DNA from: Capnocytophaga canis | GTDB lineage: Bacteria; Bacteroidota; Bacteroidia; Flavobacteriales; Flavobacteriaceae | NCBI RefSeq assembly: GCF_000827555.1 | Contig: NZ_CDOI01000090.1 | Location: 26,454 to 90,453, forward strand | DNA length: 64,000 nucleotides | Reading direction: 5' to 3' | Shown: piece after piece, positions 16,859 to 26,259 of the stretch | Layout of the letters: every line of letters starts with the position of its first letter | Position numbering within the stretch: position 1 is the first letter of the stretch | The notes under the pieces: generated by a model | What the model was told of the DNA's origin: nothing | The model's input: only the letters and a program-made list of their open reading frames with translations | The model's database searches: none | Translations under genes and position numbers: made by a program

Positions 16859-17917
16859 CTATCTCCCTTTATACATCTGGTCGTAATATTTTTGGTAGTC
16901 GCCACTGGTGATGGTATCTAACCATTCTTGATTTTGCAGATACCAAGCTACGGTACGCTGAATCCCCTCTTCGAACTGTAAGGAAGGCTCCCAACCAAGC
17001 TCTTCTTTAATTTTTGTAGCGTCAATAGCATAACGAAGGTCGTGTCCTGCTCGGTCAGTAACAAACGTAATGAGTTTTTCCGAGCTTCCTTCGGGGCGAC
17101 CCAACTGCTTATCTACTTCCTTGATGATGACGCGTATCAAGTCGATGTTTTTCCATTCGTTAAAGCCTCCGATGTTGTACGTATCGCCAATTTTACCCTT
17201 GTGGAATATTACGTCAATTGCTCTGGCGTGGTCTTCAACGTAGAGCCAATCTCGCACGTTTTCACCACGTCCGTAAACGGGTAGCGGCTTATTACTGCGA
17301 ATGTTATTGATGAATAAAGGGATTAATTTCTCAGGAAACTGATAGCTTCCGTAGTTGTTGGAGCAGTTGGAGATAAGTGTCGGAAGTCCGTAGGTGTCTT
17401 GATAAGCTCGAACGAAGTGGTCGGACGAGGCTTTCGATGCCGAATAGGGCGAATGGGGGTCGTACTTTGTGTTTTCTGTGAAAAGTGTGTTGTCCATCTG
17501 CAAAGCACCGTACACCTCATCGGTGGAGACGTGATAGAACAGCTTTCCGTTCCAATTGCCATTCCAAACCTCACGTGCTGCCTGTAGGAGCGATAGCGTA
17601 CCCATAACATTGGTCTTTGCAAAGGTGAAAGGGTCTTTAATGCTGCGGTCTACGTGGCTTTCTGCTGCCAAATGGATAATTCCGCTGATGTTTTTGCTCT
17701 CGATGAGTTGCTTCATAGCCTGAAAGTCGCAGATATCAGCCTTTACGAACTCGTAGTTAGGTGATTTCTCTATATCTTTGAGGTTTTCTAAGTTTCCGGC
17801 ATAGGTTAGTAAATCCAAATTGATGATTCTGTAGTCAGGATATTTGTTTACAAACAACCGAACCACGTGTGAGCCTATAAATCCAGCTCCGCCTGTTATT
17901 AAAATGTTTTTTTTCAT
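16859..17917 (-). CDS. rfbB: dTDP-glucose 4,6-dehydratase
   Basis: A 352-residue extended short-chain dehydrogenase catalysing the second step of dTDP-L-rhamnose synthesis: removal of water from dTDP-glucose to give the 4-keto-6-deoxy sugar. The NAD-binding loop is TGGAGFIGSH (8-17). STDEVYG and YSASKASSD carry the catalytic Asp-Glu and Tyr-x3-Lys. The length is normal for the family. It is the last gene of the minus-strand rhamnose operon, downstream of the four-helix-bundle gene. Confidence 0.97.
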   Translation of the reverse strand: MKKNILITGGAGFIGSHVVRLFVNKYPDYRIINLDLLTYAGNLENLKDIEKSPNYEFVKADICDFQAMKQLIESKNISGIIHLAAESHVDRSIKDPFTFAKTNVMGTLSLLQAAREVWNGNWNGKLFYHVSTDEVYGALQMDNTLFTENTKYDPHSPYSASKASSDHFVRAYQDTYGLPTLISNCSNNYGSYQFPEKLIPLFINNIRSNKPLPVYGRGENVRDWLYVEDHARAIDVIFHKGKIGDTYNIGGFNEWKNIDLIRVIIKEVDKQLGRPEGSSEKLITFVTDRAGHDLRYAIDATKIKEELGWEPSLQFEEGIQRTVAWYLQNQEWLDTITSGDYQKYYDQMYKGR

Positions 17918-17985
17918 TTGAAGTGTTTTTTAAGTAACCAAAAACCAATTAACAAGTACCAAGTTAGTTTGATGTGTATTGATTT

Positions 17986-18336
17986 CTATTTTTTTAATTT
18001 CATTTTATTATAGATTGAAGCTAAAATATTCTTCAATTCGTTACTCTCCTGTTTTAAAGTTTCCCAATCTGTCTTTTCATTATGGTAAATTGCAATGATA
18101 ATTCGTATCCAATAGTTTGTCTCTCTGATTTCTTTTAGGCATAATCCTATTTTATTAGTAAAATCAGCCTGTGACACTGCTCCTTGTGCTTCCTGATAAT
18201 TTGCTCCTACTGAGGTTGCTGATTTTATCAGTTGGTACGCAATTACCTTGTATTCTTTTTCATTGGGCAGTTTGCGAACTCCGTTAATTACACGGATAGA
18301 AAAATTAAATAATCTGTCTTCTAATTCGTTTGCCAT
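17986..18336 (-). CDS. Four-helix-bundle protein (23S rRNA intervening-sequence type)
   Basis: A 116-residue all-helical protein. The pattern (FSIRVINGVRKLP, SATSVGANYQEAQGA, KIGLCLKEIRETNYWIRI) is that of the four-helix-bundle family first noticed as ORFs inside 23S rRNA intervening sequences. Here it is not in an rRNA gene but lies between rfbD and rfbB in the sugar operon, a position where such small genes are often found in Bacteroidota. Its function is unknown. It may be a cargo gene carried with the locus. Confidence 0.88.
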   Translation of the reverse strand: MANELEDRLFNFSIRVINGVRKLPNEKEYKVIAYQLIKSATSVGANYQEAQGAVSQADFTNKIGLCLKEIRETNYWIRIIIAIYHNEKTDWETLKQESNELKNILASIYNKMKLKK

Positions 18337-18384
18337 TTGTCGGTTGATTTCCTTTCGGAAAACTTGTTTCTTGTTCCTTGTAAC

Positions 18385-19227
18385 TTACTTTATCTCTTTC
18401 AAAGCCTCTTTCCAATGTGAAATTGTATAATTAAAATCGTTTTTTAGCTTTGATTTGTCCAAAACCGAATAACTTGGACGTTTTACCTTACTTGGGAATT
18501 CGCTCGACAAGCAGGGTTTAATCAGACAATCATTCCCTGACATACGAACGATTTCGGTAGCGAAGTCGAACCACGAGCATACGCCTTCATTTGAGAAATG
18601 ATACACCTCGCGTTTTTTGTACAAATCTTTCTCAATGATATGGACGATAAATGCAGCTAAGTCACGAGCATTTGTGGGCGTCCCAACTTGGTCGAAAACT
18701 ACTTTGAGTTCATTGCGTTCAGAACTCAATCGTTGAATGGTTTTGACGAAGTTATGCCCAAAGGAAAGCGAGTACAACCACGAGGTTCTGATGATAAGAT
18801 AATCAATATCCGCATTCTGAATGGTTTTTTCGCCCTCTAATTTCGTTCGTCCGTAAATTCCCAGCGGTTCCGTAGGGTCTGTTTCGGAGTAAGGTGTGTT
18901 TTTAGTGCCTCCAAAAACGTAATCCGTTGATATATGAATAAGAGAAGCGTTGTTTTCCTTGCAGACTTCTGCCAAGTAGCCTACTGCGATGTTATTTATC
19001 AGGTTGGCGGTTTGTATGTCGTCTTCGGCTTTATCCACGTTGGTGTATGCGGCACAATTAACCACAATCTGAATGTTGTTTTTCTTTACGAAATCCGAAA
19101 TTGCCTGTCGGTTGGTAATGTCTAAGTCCGAAGCATCTGTAAAGAAGTAATTTTTGGTTTTTCCTTGAATATTCTGAATTTCAGAGCCTAATTGTCCGTT
19201 AGCTCCTGTAACTAATATGTTTTTCAT
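18385..19227 (-). CDS. rfbD: dTDP-4-dehydrorhamnose reductase
   Basis: A 280-residue NAD(P)-dependent reductase making dTDP-L-rhamnose in the last step of the pathway. The N-terminal ILVTGANGQLGSE binds the nucleotide. STDYVFGG and YGRTKLEGE hold the catalytic Thr/Tyr-x3-Lys set. I place the start at MKNIL (19227). An in-frame ATG 15 bp upstream (19242) would overlap the rfbC stop and add MRFET, which is not typical of the family. It follows rfbC directly. Confidence 0.96.
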   Translation of the reverse strand: MKNILVTGANGQLGSEIQNIQGKTKNYFFTDASDLDITNRQAISDFVKKNNIQIVVNCAAYTNVDKAEDDIQTANLINNIAVGYLAEVCKENNASLIHISTDYVFGGTKNTPYSETDPTEPLGIYGRTKLEGEKTIQNADIDYLIIRTSWLYSLSFGHNFVKTIQRLSSERNELKVVFDQVGTPTNARDLAAFIVHIIEKDLYKKREVYHFSNEGVCSWFDFATEIVRMSGNDCLIKPCLSSEFPSKVKRPSYSVLDKSKLKNDFNYTISHWKEALKEIK

Positions 19228-19241
19228 TGTCTCAAATCGCA

Positions 19242-19811
19242 TTATTCGTATAGGTTTACATCAAAATCGAAGTGAAAAGCATCTTTCAGCAAGGGGCTTT
19301 CTTTGTCTTTTTGCGAAAGAATAATATTTTGATGAGGGATTTTCCAATCGATTTGCAGTGCAGGGTCGTTCCACAGAACGCTTCCTTCCTCCTTGGGATT
19401 GTAGTAATTGTCGCACTTATATTGAAAAATGACTTCCTCGCTCAGCACGGAAAATCCGTGAGCAAAACCTCTGGGTACGAACAATTGTCGCTTGTTTTCG
19501 GCAGAAAGCTCAACAGCTACGTATTTGCCAAAAGTAGGCGAACCCTTACGGATATCGACCGCAACGTCCAAAACCTTTCCTACTACTACGCGTACCAATT
19601 TTGATTGTGAAAACGGAGGTTTCTGAAAGTGCAATCCCCTTACCACACCGTAACGCGATTTTGATTCGTTATCCTGTACGAAAGTTGTTTTACAAACTTG
19701 TTCCACAAACTTTTCTTGTGAAAACGACTCAAAAAAGTATCCGCGTTCATCACCGAAAATTTTAGGTTCAATGATGATAACGTCTTTTATTTCTGTTTGG
19801 ATTATGGTCAT
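19242..19811 (-). CDS. rfbC: dTDP-4-dehydrorhamnose 3,5-epimerase
   Basis: A 189-residue cupin-fold enzyme that inverts C3 and C5 of the 4-keto sugar. The segment RGLHFQKPP holds the catalytic His, FFESFSQEKF is at the N-terminus and PRGFAHGFSVLSE is the core cupin strand. The length is standard. It lies 13 bp downstream of the ATPase gene on the minus strand and just ahead of rfbD, within the rhamnose operon. Confidence 0.96.
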   Translation of the reverse strand: MTIIQTEIKDVIIIEPKIFGDERGYFFESFSQEKFVEQVCKTTFVQDNESKSRYGVVRGLHFQKPPFSQSKLVRVVVGKVLDVAVDIRKGSPTFGKYVAVELSAENKRQLFVPRGFAHGFSVLSEEVIFQYKCDNYYNPKEEGSVLWNDPALQIDWKIPHQNIILSQKDKESPLLKDAFHFDFDVNLYE

Positions 19812-19824
19812 ATGTTGATTATAA

Positions 19825-20976
19825 TCAGTAATTTAACTTAAAATAATATTTTTTTAGCCATTCTCGATACAGCGGGTCTTGAAAGGTTAGAATCCCCGCC
19901 ATATCATCTAGAATATCCTTATCTACTAAAGCTCTTTTTAGCTTAACCACATTGGCTGAGGAACCTAATTTATAAGTATCCATCACTTCTTTGGAACTCA
20001 AATTCTGCTCTCCGTTAAGTAATGCCTTTAAAAACCCTAATTGAGTATTAGTTAAGGTTTCCGTCAGTGTTATGAAGAGTAAGCTAAGTTGTTGTATCAG
20101 GCTTTGATGGGTATTTTCTATAAGCTTTTTATTGCTTTTTTGTGTTGTTCTAAGCCATACTTGTTGAGCTAATTGCTGTACGTAATATGAATGATTATCA
20201 ACAAGTTCTACGATTTTTTTAGCTTGACTATCTGTGATTTGCTTGTTGGTTTCTTCAAAACGTTGCTTAATGAAGTTTACCCATTCTTTAGTGTTAATTT
20301 TTTCAAGAAAAATAATATCACCAAACTTATAAAAAGGCATTGATGTATCTGTAAAAACTTCTATCAGCATATGTCGTTTACTACCATAAAAGCAGTATGA
20401 AACGTTCTGATGTCGCTGAAAATGAGCTCTTAATTTCTTTTGAAATGACAGACTATCTGAAAAAGAGGCTATATTCTGAAATTCATCAAAACAAACCACA
20501 ATTTTGATACCTTTCTTTTGTGCGATATTCTCTGCTAAGTTCAAAATATCATCCGGATTTTTCTGTAATTCTTTCCACGATATGCCAAATTGCAATGTAG
20601 TTTCATCATTTGAAGCTAATGAAACTTGTGGCAACAATTGTGAAAGAAATTGCTTTGCATTTGTTACAAAATCATCCCACCGTGAAGAAGTAGCTTTTAA
20701 AACTGCGTTGGTGAAAGAAATATAAAACTCCTCTTCGGTACGCACATTAAAAAGATCTAACTTGCATATTTTTAATGTTTTATCATTTTTAAATGATTCA
20801 GCAACCTTTTCCACCAAGGAAGATTTCCCCCATCTACGGGGAGAGATCAGAATTACATTCGTCCCTGACAAAAAACATTGTCTTAATAATTTTATTTCCT
20901 TTTGTCGATTGACAAAATCTGTTTTCAGAATAATTGTTCCAAACGTAAATGGCACATTTGTAAATTCCTCGTGCAT
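19825..20976 (-). CDS. AAA ATPase, archaeal ATPase_2 type
   Basis: A 383-residue P-loop ATPase. Walker A is SPRRWGKSS (45-53), the RRxGK form typical of the ATPase_2/DUF234-like group. VVCFDEFQNI is Walker B, and the C-terminal part looks like a winged helix (SSKEVMDTYKLGSSANVVKLKRAL). Members are widespread in archaea and Bacteroidota with no settled role. I use the ATG at 20976 (MHEEF). An upstream frame to 21036 would read through the tandem repeats and is unlikely. The gene interrupts the rhamnose operon between rfbA and rfbC, so it may be an insertion. Confidence 0.82.
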   Translation of the reverse strand: MHEEFTNVPFTFGTIILKTDFVNRQKEIKLLRQCFLSGTNVILISPRRWGKSSLVEKVAESFKNDKTLKICKLDLFNVRTEEEFYISFTNAVLKATSSRWDDFVTNAKQFLSQLLPQVSLASNDETTLQFGISWKELQKNPDDILNLAENIAQKKGIKIVVCFDEFQNIASFSDSLSFQKKLRAHFQRHQNVSYCFYGSKRHMLIEVFTDTSMPFYKFGDIIFLEKINTKEWVNFIKQRFEETNKQITDSQAKKIVELVDNHSYYVQQLAQQVWLRTTQKSNKKLIENTHQSLIQQLSLLFITLTETLTNTQLGFLKALLNGEQNLSSKEVMDTYKLGSSANVVKLKRALVDKDILDDMAGILTFQDPLYREWLKKYYFKLNY

Positions 20977-21014
20977 AACCGATATTTTTGCAAAGGTAAT
21001 AAGAATTTTACGTC

Positions 21015-21044
21015 TTACCAAAAGGTAAGTTACCAAAAGGTAAG
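21015..21044. repeat. 15-bp tandem repeat, two perfect copies
   Basis: TTACCAAAAGGTAAG occurs twice head to tail, with a third degenerate start (TTGCTAAAAG) following. Each unit is itself an inverted repeat (TTACC-AAAA-GGTAA). The array lies about 40 bp before the ATPase start and just after the rfbA stop. It could be a protein-binding site or a slippage-prone repeat. Confidence 0.8.
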
Positions 21045-21065
21045 TTGCTAAAAGATGAAGAAAAA

Positions 21066-21938
21066 TTATTTCAATAAATTAATGAGATATTGCCCGTATT
21101 GATTTTTGAGCATTGGTTGGGCTAACTCTCGGATTTTTTCGGCAGAAATCCAACCTCTTTGGTAGGCAATTTCTTCCAAACAAGATATTTTAAGCCCTTG
21201 TCTTTTCTCAATAGTTTCCACGAAGTTGGAAGCCTCTGAAAGTGAATCGTGTGTGCCTGTGTCAAGCCACGCAAAACCTCGCCCTAATAGCTGTACTTTC
21301 AGCTCGTTATCTTTCAAAAACTGTTGGTTTACTGTGGTGATTTCCAATTCTCCTCTTGCCGAAGGTTTTATGTTTTTGGCTACATTTACAACTTTATTCG
21401 GATAGAAATACAGCCCCACCACAGCATAATGCGATTTTGGTTTTTCGGGTTTCTCTTCGATGGAAAGTACGTTTCCTTCTGCATCAAATTCGGCAACTCC
21501 GTAACGTTCAGGGTCTTTGACGTAGTAACCGAAAACGGTTGCTTTACGCTCTTTTTCAGCGGTTTCAACGGATTGCAGAAGCATTTTGGTAAAACTTTGT
21601 CCGTAGAAAATATTATCGCCCAATACGAGGCAAACATCATCATTTCCAATGAATTGCTCTCCGATGATGAAGGCTTGTGCCAGTCCGTCGGGTGAGGGTT
21701 GCTCAGCATAACTAATCGAAATTCCGTAGTCGTTGCCATCGCCTAAAAGTCGCTGAAAACCAGGCAAGTCTTGCGGGGTCGAAATCACCAAAACGTCACG
21801 AATACCCGCCAACATCAGCACCGAAAGCGGATAGTAAATCATCGGTTTGTCATATACGGGTAGTAACTGCTTTGAAACACCTTTTGTGATCGGGTAAAGC
21901 CTTGTTCCTGAGCCTCCTGCAAGAATAATTCCTTTCAT
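21066..21938 (-). CDS. rfbA: Glucose-1-phosphate thymidylyltransferase
   Basis: A 290-residue nucleotidyltransferase making dTDP-glucose from dTTP and glucose-1-phosphate, the first step toward dTDP-rhamnose. The signature [11 protein letters not shown] (8-18) binds the nucleotide, with [15 protein letters not shown] following and LGDNIFYG carrying the metal-binding Asp. The length matches RmlA. It sits 9 bp downstream of the rhaM-like gene, near the start of the operon. Confidence 0.97.
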   Translation of the reverse strand: MKGIILAGGSGTRLYPITKGVSKQLLPVYDKPMIYYPLSVLMLAGIRDVLVISTPQDLPGFQRLLGDGNDYGISISYAEQPSPDGLAQAFIIGEQFIGNDDVCLVLGDNIFYGQSFTKMLLQSVETAEKERKATVFGYYVKDPERYGVAEFDAEGNVLSIEEKPEKPKSHYAVVGLYFYPNKVVNVAKNIKPSARGELEITTVNQQFLKDNELKVQLLGRGFAWLDTGTHDSLSEASNFVETIEKRQGLKISCLEEIAYQRGWISAEKIRELAQPMLKNQYGQYLINLLK

Positions 21939-21947
21939 AATACTATT

Positions 21948-22271
21948 CTATTCCGTGTGAAAAACCTGTTCCATTGTGTGCCACCATTCGCCTTCCTTAA
22001 GTTCTAAGGGTTGTTGACAAGGATCGGTTTCCGCCCACCAACGTTGTGTTTCGGGATCGGCAGCCATTTTTTGCATATCTTCTTGAAAATTATCTCCAGT
22101 ATATTCAAAATATGCAAAAAGAAGCTCATCATTCAATAAAAAAATGGAGTAATTTCGGATATTACATTCGTGAATTTTATCCAAAACAGATTGCCACGGA
22201 TTGGCATGTAATTCTCGATAATAAGCTAATTTTTCAGGTTTTACCTTGATTACTTGTCCGAAGCGTTTCAT
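21948..22271 (-). CDS. rhaM: L-rhamnose mutarotase (RhaM/RhaU)
   Basis: A 107-residue single-domain protein of the L-rhamnose mutarotase family, which interconverts the anomers of L-rhamnose. The features are the early GQVIKVKPEKLAYYRELHA with the conserved His, the Tyr-containing LFAYFEYTGD, and the Trp pair near the C-terminus (RWWAETDPCQQP). It is the first gene of the dTDP-rhamnose operon here. That is unusual, since the family normally serves rhamnose breakdown. No isomerase or kinase genes are nearby, so its use in this context is unclear. Confidence 0.9.
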   Translation of the reverse strand: MKRFGQVIKVKPEKLAYYRELHANPWQSVLDKIHECNIRNYSIFLLNDELLFAYFEYTGDNFQEDMQKMAADPETQRWWAETDPCQQPLELKEGEWWHTMEQVFHTE

Positions 22272-22473
22272 AATTTTAATTTTTACTATTTTATATTTTT
22301 AGCAATTCCTTTGGTAAAAAAATAGAAATGTGATTTCAATCTTTTGTAAAGATACTCATCCTAATTTACATGAAATAAGGGTAGTATGTATTTTCTTAAA
22401 ATTACAATTATATTTTTTATAAACAGAACATACTACTAAACTCTTGATTATTTGTAAGATGGTATTTTTAAAC

Positions 22474-23568
22474 TTACTCCGTCATTCGAGTTTTTCGTTT
22501 TTGTTCGTTGCGTTCAATTTTGTGGGTTGGACGAGTCCATTTTGGATTCTCACCCAAGTCAACATACTGAGAATCTTTAGCTTCAACCGTAACGGGTTGT
22601 TTATGTTTTTCAAAAGGTTCTTGGGGTCTAATTCCTAATATTTCAAACATTTGCATATCTTCATTGATATTAGGGTTTGGAGTAGTGAGCAATTTATCCC
22701 CCGCAAAGATAGAGTTTGCTCCTGCAAAGAAACACATCGCTTGACCTTCACGACTCATTTGGGTTCTTCCTGCAGAAAGACGCACCTGAGTTGTAGGCAT
22801 TACGATACGTGTTGTGGCTATCATCCGCACCATATCCCAAATTTCAACCAATTCTTGATCCTCCAAAGGAGTTCCTTCCACAGGAACTAAGGCGTTGATT
22901 GGCACCGATTCTGGTTGAGGGTTTAAGGTTGATAAGGCTACCAACATCCCCGCACGATCTTCCAAAGACTCTCCCATTCCGATAATACCTCCACTACAAA
23001 CAGTGATATTTGTTTTACGCACGTTCTCAATGGTTTGTAACCGGTCGTCATAACTTCGTGTAGAGATAATTTCTTCGTAATATTCCTTAGAAGTATCCAA
23101 ATTGTGGTTGTAGGCATATAGCCCTGCTTCTGCTAAACGTTTTGCTTGGTTTTCGGTAATCATTCCCAAAGTACAGCATACCTCCATGTTCATCTTATTA
23201 ATCGTACGCACCATTTCCAACACTTGGTCGAACTCTGGACCATCCTTTACATTTCTCCATGCTGCCCCCATACAAACACGAGAGGCTCCTGATGATTTTG
23301 CTCGTAGTGCCTGTGCCTTTACGTGTGAAACGCTCATCAATTGTTCTTCCGTTTCCACATGAGTATGATAACGAGCAGCTTGCGGACAGTAACCACAATC
23401 CTCGGAACATCCACCCGTTTTTATTGATAATAAAGTAGATACCTGCACAGTATTAGGGTCGTGGTATTTACGATGAACGGTAGCTGCTTCATAAAGCAAA
23501 TCCATTAAAGGTTTGTTGTAAATCGCTATGATTTCTTCTTTTGTCCAATTATGTCGAGTTTCGCTCAT
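22474..23568 (-). CDS. bioB: Biotin synthase
   Basis: A 364-residue radical SAM enzyme inserting sulfur into dethiobiotin. The cluster-binding cysteines are Cys54, Cys58 and Cys61 (GGCSEDCGYCPQ). The further BioB motifs YNHNLDTS and RLSAGR, with the second-cluster Arg, are present. The C-terminal 30 residues (after GIRPQEP) are a charged tail. It stands alone, without other bio genes nearby. A 9-bp inverted repeat (22381-22389 with 22428-22436, 38-nt loop) lies downstream and may be a weak terminator. Confidence 0.97.
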   Translation of the reverse strand: MSETRHNWTKEEIIAIYNKPLMDLLYEAATVHRKYHDPNTVQVSTLLSIKTGGCSEDCGYCPQAARYHTHVETEEQLMSVSHVKAQALRAKSSGASRVCMGAAWRNVKDGPEFDQVLEMVRTINKMNMEVCCTLGMITENQAKRLAEAGLYAYNHNLDTSKEYYEEIISTRSYDDRLQTIENVRKTNITVCSGGIIGMGESLEDRAGMLVALSTLNPQPESVPINALVPVEGTPLEDQELVEIWDMVRMIATTRIVMPTTQVRLSAGRTQMSREGQAMCFFAGANSIFAGDKLLTTPNPNINEDMQMFEILGIRPQEPFEKHKQPVTVEAKDSQYVDLGENPKWTRPTHKIERNEQKRKTRMTE

Positions 23569-23595
23569 ATACCTAATTATTTATGTTCCGAAAGG

Positions 23596-23603
23596 CAAAG
23601 ATA
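23596..23603 (-). promoter_or_regulatory. -7 box (TATCTTTG) of bioB
   Basis: A TAnnTTTG element on the minus strand lies 28 bp before the bioB start. No clear -33 TTTG is present. No BirA-like operator was recognised. Confidence 0.5.
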
Positions 23604-23834
23604 ATAATTTATTTTAGATAACTGAATGAATATAGTTCAAACACACGAAAATTTATAGCCCTATACTATTGGATTTATTAAGTTATTTTTAAGAGTTTCA
23701 AAACGATAAACAATCTACAAATAGTAAAAATATTTATTCTTTTTAACTCTTAAACTCTATAACCTTAAAAAACATACGCTCAAAAGTCTCACAAAAAATA
23801 TTTTATACGAAGAATACGCACCTCCAAAATTCAA

Positions 23835-24323
23835 TCATCTCGGAAATTCTATAACCTGAACATTCTTTATTTCTTCTTTCTCAATCTCAAACCGAATCAT
23901 AGTACGAACGGTTTGCCAACCGTGTTTACCTACTGCTCCTGGATTTAAATGTAATAGCTGGAATCTCTTGTCATACATCACTTTTAAAATATGCGAATGC
24001 CCTGATATAAAAATTTTAGGAGGATTCTTCATAATCTCTTTTCTAGCTAAAGAGGTGTATTTGTCAGGATAACCTCCAATATGAATCATTAAAACTTCTA
24101 TCCCTTCACAGAAAAAACGGTTCACTTCCGGAAATTGGCTACGAATATCGGCACCATCAATATTACCGTAAACCCCTCGCAGAGGTTTCTGTTGAGCAAG
24201 TGCTTTAGCAACTTCCATCGAACCGAAATCACCACAATGCCAAACCTCATCCACTTGTGAGGCGTGTGATAAGATTTTATCATCCATGTAAGAGTGCGTA
24301 TCGGAAAGTAATAAAATTTTCAT
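23835..24323 (-). CDS. Metallophosphoesterase, YfcE/MJ0936 type
   Basis: A 162-residue calcineurin-like phosphodiesterase. The metal ligands are seen in SDTHSYMD, WHCGDFG, YGNIDG and the late SGHSH, and LNPGA closes the family signature. The small single-domain size fits YfcE-like phosphodiesterases, active on simple phosphodiesters. The native substrate is unknown. I use the ATG at 24323 (MKILLLSDTH), which matches the family start. A longer frame to 24380 adds a non-conserved leader. Confidence 0.9.
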   Translation of the reverse strand: MKILLLSDTHSYMDDKILSHASQVDEVWHCGDFGSMEVAKALAQQKPLRGVYGNIDGADIRSQFPEVNRFFCEGIEVLMIHIGGYPDKYTSLARKEIMKNPPKIFISGHSHILKVMYDKRFQLLHLNPGAVGKHGWQTVRTMIRFEIEKEEIKNVQVIEFPR

Positions 24324-24493
24324 AACATCATTTATATCTAAAAACAAACAGAACTCAACAATACAAATTGAGATTGTCAATTATGGTGGCTATGCTACCA
24401 AAAGTAGAATTTTAAACAATAGATATGAGCTAAATACGTCGAAAAGTTTTCTTATGTATAAGTTTAAATCAGAATAAAGGTAACAGCATTATC

Positions 24494-25858
24494 TTAAAAC
24501 CAAAACCAATACGCCATCGTAGATATAAATATGACACTCAATATGTTAAGTACGAATCCTATTTTGATCATATCATTTTGATTTACCATCCCAGTTCCAT
24601 AAGCAATGGCATTTGGGGGAGTTGCCACAGGTAACATAAAGGCACACGAAGCTCCCAATCCAATGATGAGAGAAAGCCCTAAAGGATTCATTTCCAATTC
24701 TTGAGCTATGGAAATAAAAATTGGAACAAGCAAAGCGGCACTTGCTGTGTTTGATGTGAATTCTGTAAGAAAAATGATAAACACCGCTACCAATAAGCCT
24801 ATCAGATAGAAATGTTTTCCTTCTACCAAAAAAACAACTCCATCGACCAAAGCTTTACTCGCTCCTGAACTGGTCAATACGGCACTTAAAGTTAATCCTC
24901 CTCCAAAAAGCAATAGTACACCCCAATCCGTATTATCTTGAACCTCTTTCCAGCTTGCAACACCTGAAAAACAAACCAATACGGCTGCAATCATAGCAAC
25001 AAGAGCGTCAAACTCTGCAATTTTTGCAATTCCTAAGATGGAAGATATTGTACTATTTAAAAAATCTCCAAAAATCCAACTAAGTGCTGTGACTATAAAA
25101 ATAATGATTGTAATATATTGTTTTCGGGTTAATTTGTCGACCAAGTTTTCTGTAGTCACTTTAATTTTAAAATTTGGTTTAAGTACGATATACATAGCCA
25201 GTAACATCAGTGGCATCAATCCCATCATTACAGGTATTCCGTATTTAAGCCAATCGGAGAAAGTCAAATGCAACTGCGAAGCTACGATGGCATTCGGAGG
25301 AGACCCCACAAGCGATCCCATTCCTCCAACACTCGCACTGTAAGCTACTCCCAAAATGACAAAAACATATGTGTTTCTGTTCGTTTGATAGTCCACATTT
25401 TTTAGCATCCCAATGGCTAATGGAATAATCATAGCAGCAGTAGCTGTATTACTTATACCCATTGAAAATAAGGCTGTTACGGAAAAAAGTAATAGAATAG
25501 CGACAACAAAATTACCCCGAGCCAATGAAATTACGCGATTGGCAATATATTGATCCAACTTTTGAACACTCAAAGCGGTAGCGATAACAAATCCTCCAAA
25601 AAAAAGGAAAATCGTAGGATTGGCAAAAGCCTGTAAGGCTGGTTTAGTCTGTTCAAGACCCAAAAGTATCGCCAAAATAGGAATCAACAACGCCGTAACA
25701 GTAATGTGAACAATTTCGGTAAGCCATAAAATAGCTACGAATACCAACAGAGCTAATCCTTTATTGACTTTATCTTCATAGGGAAGTAAATAATTCAAAA
25801 GTAAAGCTATGAGAATTGACAAACCTATGATAAAAGCCTTTCGAAGAGTTTTTTGCAT
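24494..25858 (-). CDS. SLC13/DASS-family anion:sodium symporter
   Basis: A 454-residue inner-membrane transporter with about 11-12 helices. The paired SNT motifs of the family appear in each half (GISNTATAAM and TSNTASAALL). PPNAI elements are also found twice. Such proteins take up C4-dicarboxylates, citrate, or sometimes sulfate with sodium. The exact anion cannot be read from sequence. The gene lies downstream of rpmA but is separated from it by a terminator and has its own promoter. Confidence 0.88.
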   Translation of the reverse strand: MQKTLRKAFIIGLSILIALLLNYLLPYEDKVNKGLALLVFVAILWLTEIVHITVTALLIPILAILLGLEQTKPALQAFANPTIFLFFGGFVIATALSVQKLDQYIANRVISLARGNFVVAILLLFSVTALFSMGISNTATAAMIIPLAIGMLKNVDYQTNRNTYVFVILGVAYSASVGGMGSLVGSPPNAIVASQLHLTFSDWLKYGIPVMMGLMPLMLLAMYIVLKPNFKIKVTTENLVDKLTRKQYITIIIFIVTALSWIFGDFLNSTISSILGIAKIAEFDALVAMIAAVLVCFSGVASWKEVQDNTDWGVLLLFGGGLTLSAVLTSSGASKALVDGVVFLVEGKHFYLIGLLVAVFIIFLTEFTSNTASAALLVPIFISIAQELEMNPLGLSLIIGLGASCAFMLPVATPPNAIAYGTGMVNQNDMIKIGFVLNILSVIFISTMAYWFWF

Positions 25859-25883
25859 GGTCGATTTTTTTACGAATACACCA

Positions 25884-25891
25884 CAAAGTTA
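25884..25891 (-). promoter_or_regulatory. -7 box (TAACTTTG) of the DASS transporter
   Basis: A TAnnTTTG element on the minus strand lies 26 bp before the start codon, between it and the upstream terminator. Confidence 0.55.
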
Positions 25892-25910
25892 AGATAAAAT
25901 TTAGAAAATA

Positions 25911-25949
25911 AAAAAAGAGACTATCTAAAATTTAGATAATCTCTTTTTT
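25911..25949 (-). terminator. Intrinsic terminator after rplU-rpmA
   Basis: A long inverted repeat, AAAAAAGAGA at the left and TCTCTTTTTT at the right, extends inward through TATCTAAA/TTTAGATA with one mismatch. It lies 24 bp after the rpmA stop and ends in T tracts in either direction. Confidence 0.85.
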
Positions 25950-25972
25950 ATTCCTTTACTAATATCCTTCGA

Positions 25973-26233
25973 CTATGCTTCAAATGGAACTATTGAAACA
26001 TACGATTTATTGTCTCTTTTTTTCTCGAACTTAACGATTCCATCCACTTGAGCGTGTAACGTATGGTCTTTACCGATGTATACGTTTTGCCCTGGATTGT
26101 GTTGAGTTCCTCTTTGTCTAACAATAATATTCCCTGCGATGGCAACTTGACCACCATAAATCTTCACTCCTAAACGTTTCGAGTGAGATTCTCTACCGTT
26201 TTTCGAACTACCGACACCTTTCTTGTGAGCCAT
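25973..26233 (-). CDS. rpmA: 50S ribosomal protein L27
   Basis: An 86-residue basic protein starting [20 protein letters not shown], the standard L27 N-terminus that reaches the peptidyl-transferase centre. There is no N-terminal cleavage extension of the firmicute kind. It is paired with rplU upstream (26 bp gap), the conserved bacterial order, and closed by a strong terminator. Confidence 0.98.
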   Translation of the reverse strand: MAHKKGVGSSKNGRESHSKRLGVKIYGGQVAIAGNIIVRQRGTQHNPGQNVYIGKDHTLHAQVDGIVKFEKKRDNKSYVSIVPFEA

Positions 26234-26259
26234 TTTCTTCTTTTTTTAAGTGTTAAAAA

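Noticed and set aside
20977..21036. Upstream start for the ATPase
   Set aside because: It would translate the tandem repeats, and the added residues are not family-like.
21015..21054. CRISPR or attachment-site interpretation of the tandem 15-mer
   Set aside because: Units are directly adjacent without spacers, and no integrase is near.
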